64,000 bases of DNA from Serinicoccus chungangensis (GTDB taxonomy: Bacteria; Actinomycetota; Actinomycetes; Actinomycetales; Dermatophilaceae). This document shows positions 63,495 to 64,000 of the stretch, piece after piece (within the stretch, counting starts at the first letter, position 1; each line of letters opens with the position of its first letter). The stretch is from NCBI RefSeq assembly GCF_001483745.1, contig NZ_LQBL01000032.1, forward strand, positions 186,001 through 250,000. The letters run 5' to 3'. Under the pieces are notes generated by a model that saw only the letters and a program-made list of their open reading frames with translations, was not told the DNA's origin and made no database searches. Both the position numbers and the translations under genes were made by a program.

Positions 63495-64000
63495 TCAGGG
63501 ATGCGCCGGTCCCCCCGCCGGGGTGTCGTGCGCCACGACGACGCCGGCGTCGCGCATCTCCCGCAGCGCGGCCTCCGTCGTCCGGGGCGCGACACCGGCG
63601 CACAGGTCGAGCAGCACGTGGGTCTCCAGCCCCTCCCGACGGGCGTCCAGCGCCGTCGCCCGGACGCAGTGGTCGGTGGCGATGCCGCAGACGTCCACGG
63701 TCGTGATGCCCCGCTCGCGCAGCCAGTCGGCCAGCCCGAGCCGGCGGCCGTGGACCTCGGTGCTGCCCTCGAAGCCGGAGTAGGCCGCCTCGTGCTCCCC
63801 CTTGCGGAAGACCGCCTGCACGTGCTCCAGCGCGGCGGCGAGCTCGGGCCGGAAGTCGGCGCCCTCGGTGCCGACCTCGCAGTGCACCGGCCAGGAGGTG
63901 ACGAAGTCGGGCTCGCCGTCCGTGGCCCAGTGCTCGCCGGGGTCGACGTGCCAGTCGGCGGTGGCGACGATCGTCGCGTACTCCTGCGCGTGGGCCACCG
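63495..64000 (-). CDS. pncA: Nicotinamidase/pyrazinamidase (N-terminus outside window)
   Basis: Deamidates nicotinamide to nicotinate, feeding pncB; in mycobacteria it also activates pyrazinamide. About 168 residues are visible; the N-terminal ~20 residues with the first catalytic Asp lie beyond 64000. Present are TADWHVDPGEHW (metal His/Asp set), FRKGEHEAAYSGFEGS with the catalytic Lys, and DVCGIATDHCVRATALDA with the nucleophilic Cys. It is convergent with pncB, 32 bp apart. Confidence 0.92.
   Translation of the reverse strand, partial: VAHAQEYATIVATADWHVDPGEHWATDGEPDFVTSWPVHCEVGTEGADFRPELAAALEHVQAVFRKGEHEAAYSGFEGSTEVHGRRLGLADWLRERGITTVDVCGIATDHCVRATALDARREGLETHVLLDLCAGVAPRTTEAALREMRDAGVVVAHDTPAGGPAHP

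Overview
The window is a very GC-rich piece of actinobacterial chromosome. Nearly every gene is a core housekeeping gene, and the order matches the conserved rlmN–cdsA–frr–pyrH–tsf–rpsB / dprA–rnhB–lepB–rplS–trmD–rimM–rpsP / ffh–ftsY–smc–mutM–rnc–coaD–recG / rpmB–thiL–ddl–gpsA–cofC–hup–gltX block known from Mycobacterium and other Actinobacteria. Actinobacterial markers are DUF3515, DUF2469, a RamB-type regulator beside glyoxylate genes, CofC for coenzyme F420, an HU protein with a Lys-rich tail, and ESX/type VII-like genes. Codon use and gene content suggest a member of the Micrococcales (possibly Intrasporangiaceae or Ornithinimicrobiaceae-like); that placement is inference. I see no rRNA, CRISPR array, phage or insertion sequence.

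Layout. 1–2.5 kb: three overlapping minus-strand genes resembling a type VII secretion accessory cassette, the first cut by the window edge. 2.6–5.9 kb: propionyl-CoA synthetase and a divergent PpnN-like LOG-family gene. 5.9–12.4 kb (minus): rlmN, cdsA, frr, pyrH, an NrtR/Nudix-like regulator, tsf, rpsB. 12.6–15.3 kb (plus): PLP aminotransferase, RDD membrane protein, xerC. 15.4–21.6 kb (minus): M23 protein, dprA, yifB, yraN, DUF2469, rnhB, lepB, rplS. serB (plus) then separates rplS from trmD, rimM, khpA, rpsP. 25–29.6 kb: a RamB-like regulator divergent from aceA and aceB (glyoxylate shunt). 29.7–33.3 kb: amidohydrolase, GNAT, Mug-type glycosylase, M4 peptidase. 33.4–42.1 kb: ffh, a DUF2236 oxygenase-like gene, ftsY, two small genes, smc. 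42.2–52.1 kb: acyP, an oxidoreductase, mutM, rnc, rpmF, yceD, coaD, hemerythrin, rsmD, recG, DAK/FakA-like protein. 52.4–59.1 kb: rpmB, thiL, an Lrp-domain protein, DUF3515, ddl, gpsA, plsC, cofC, a small CSD-like gene, HU. 59.2–64 kb: tRNA-Glu(CTC), tRNA-Gln(CTG), gltX, DUF2017, clpS, pncB and partial pncA.

How it works together: the window holds translation (ribosomal proteins, EF-Ts, RRF, tRNA modification, GluRS with its tRNAs), protein export (SRP, FtsY, signal peptidase), DNA maintenance (Smc, RecG, DprA, XerC, MutM, Mug), envelope precursors (CdsA, PlsC, GpsA, Ddl) and two metabolic modules (acetate/propionate use; NAD salvage).

The strongest unexplained signal is an 8-mer, GGTATGCC (extended GGTATGCCGY), which I counted 35 times on the two strands against about 2 expected. 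It ignores reading frame and forces rare codons. Other points worth a look are many apparently leaderless genes, three divergent promoter pairs whose -10 hexamers overlap on a shared TA, a 33-bp perfect inverted repeat containing both stop codons of serB and trmD, and two intergenic tandem repeat arrays. All motif counts and positions were read by eye, without computation.
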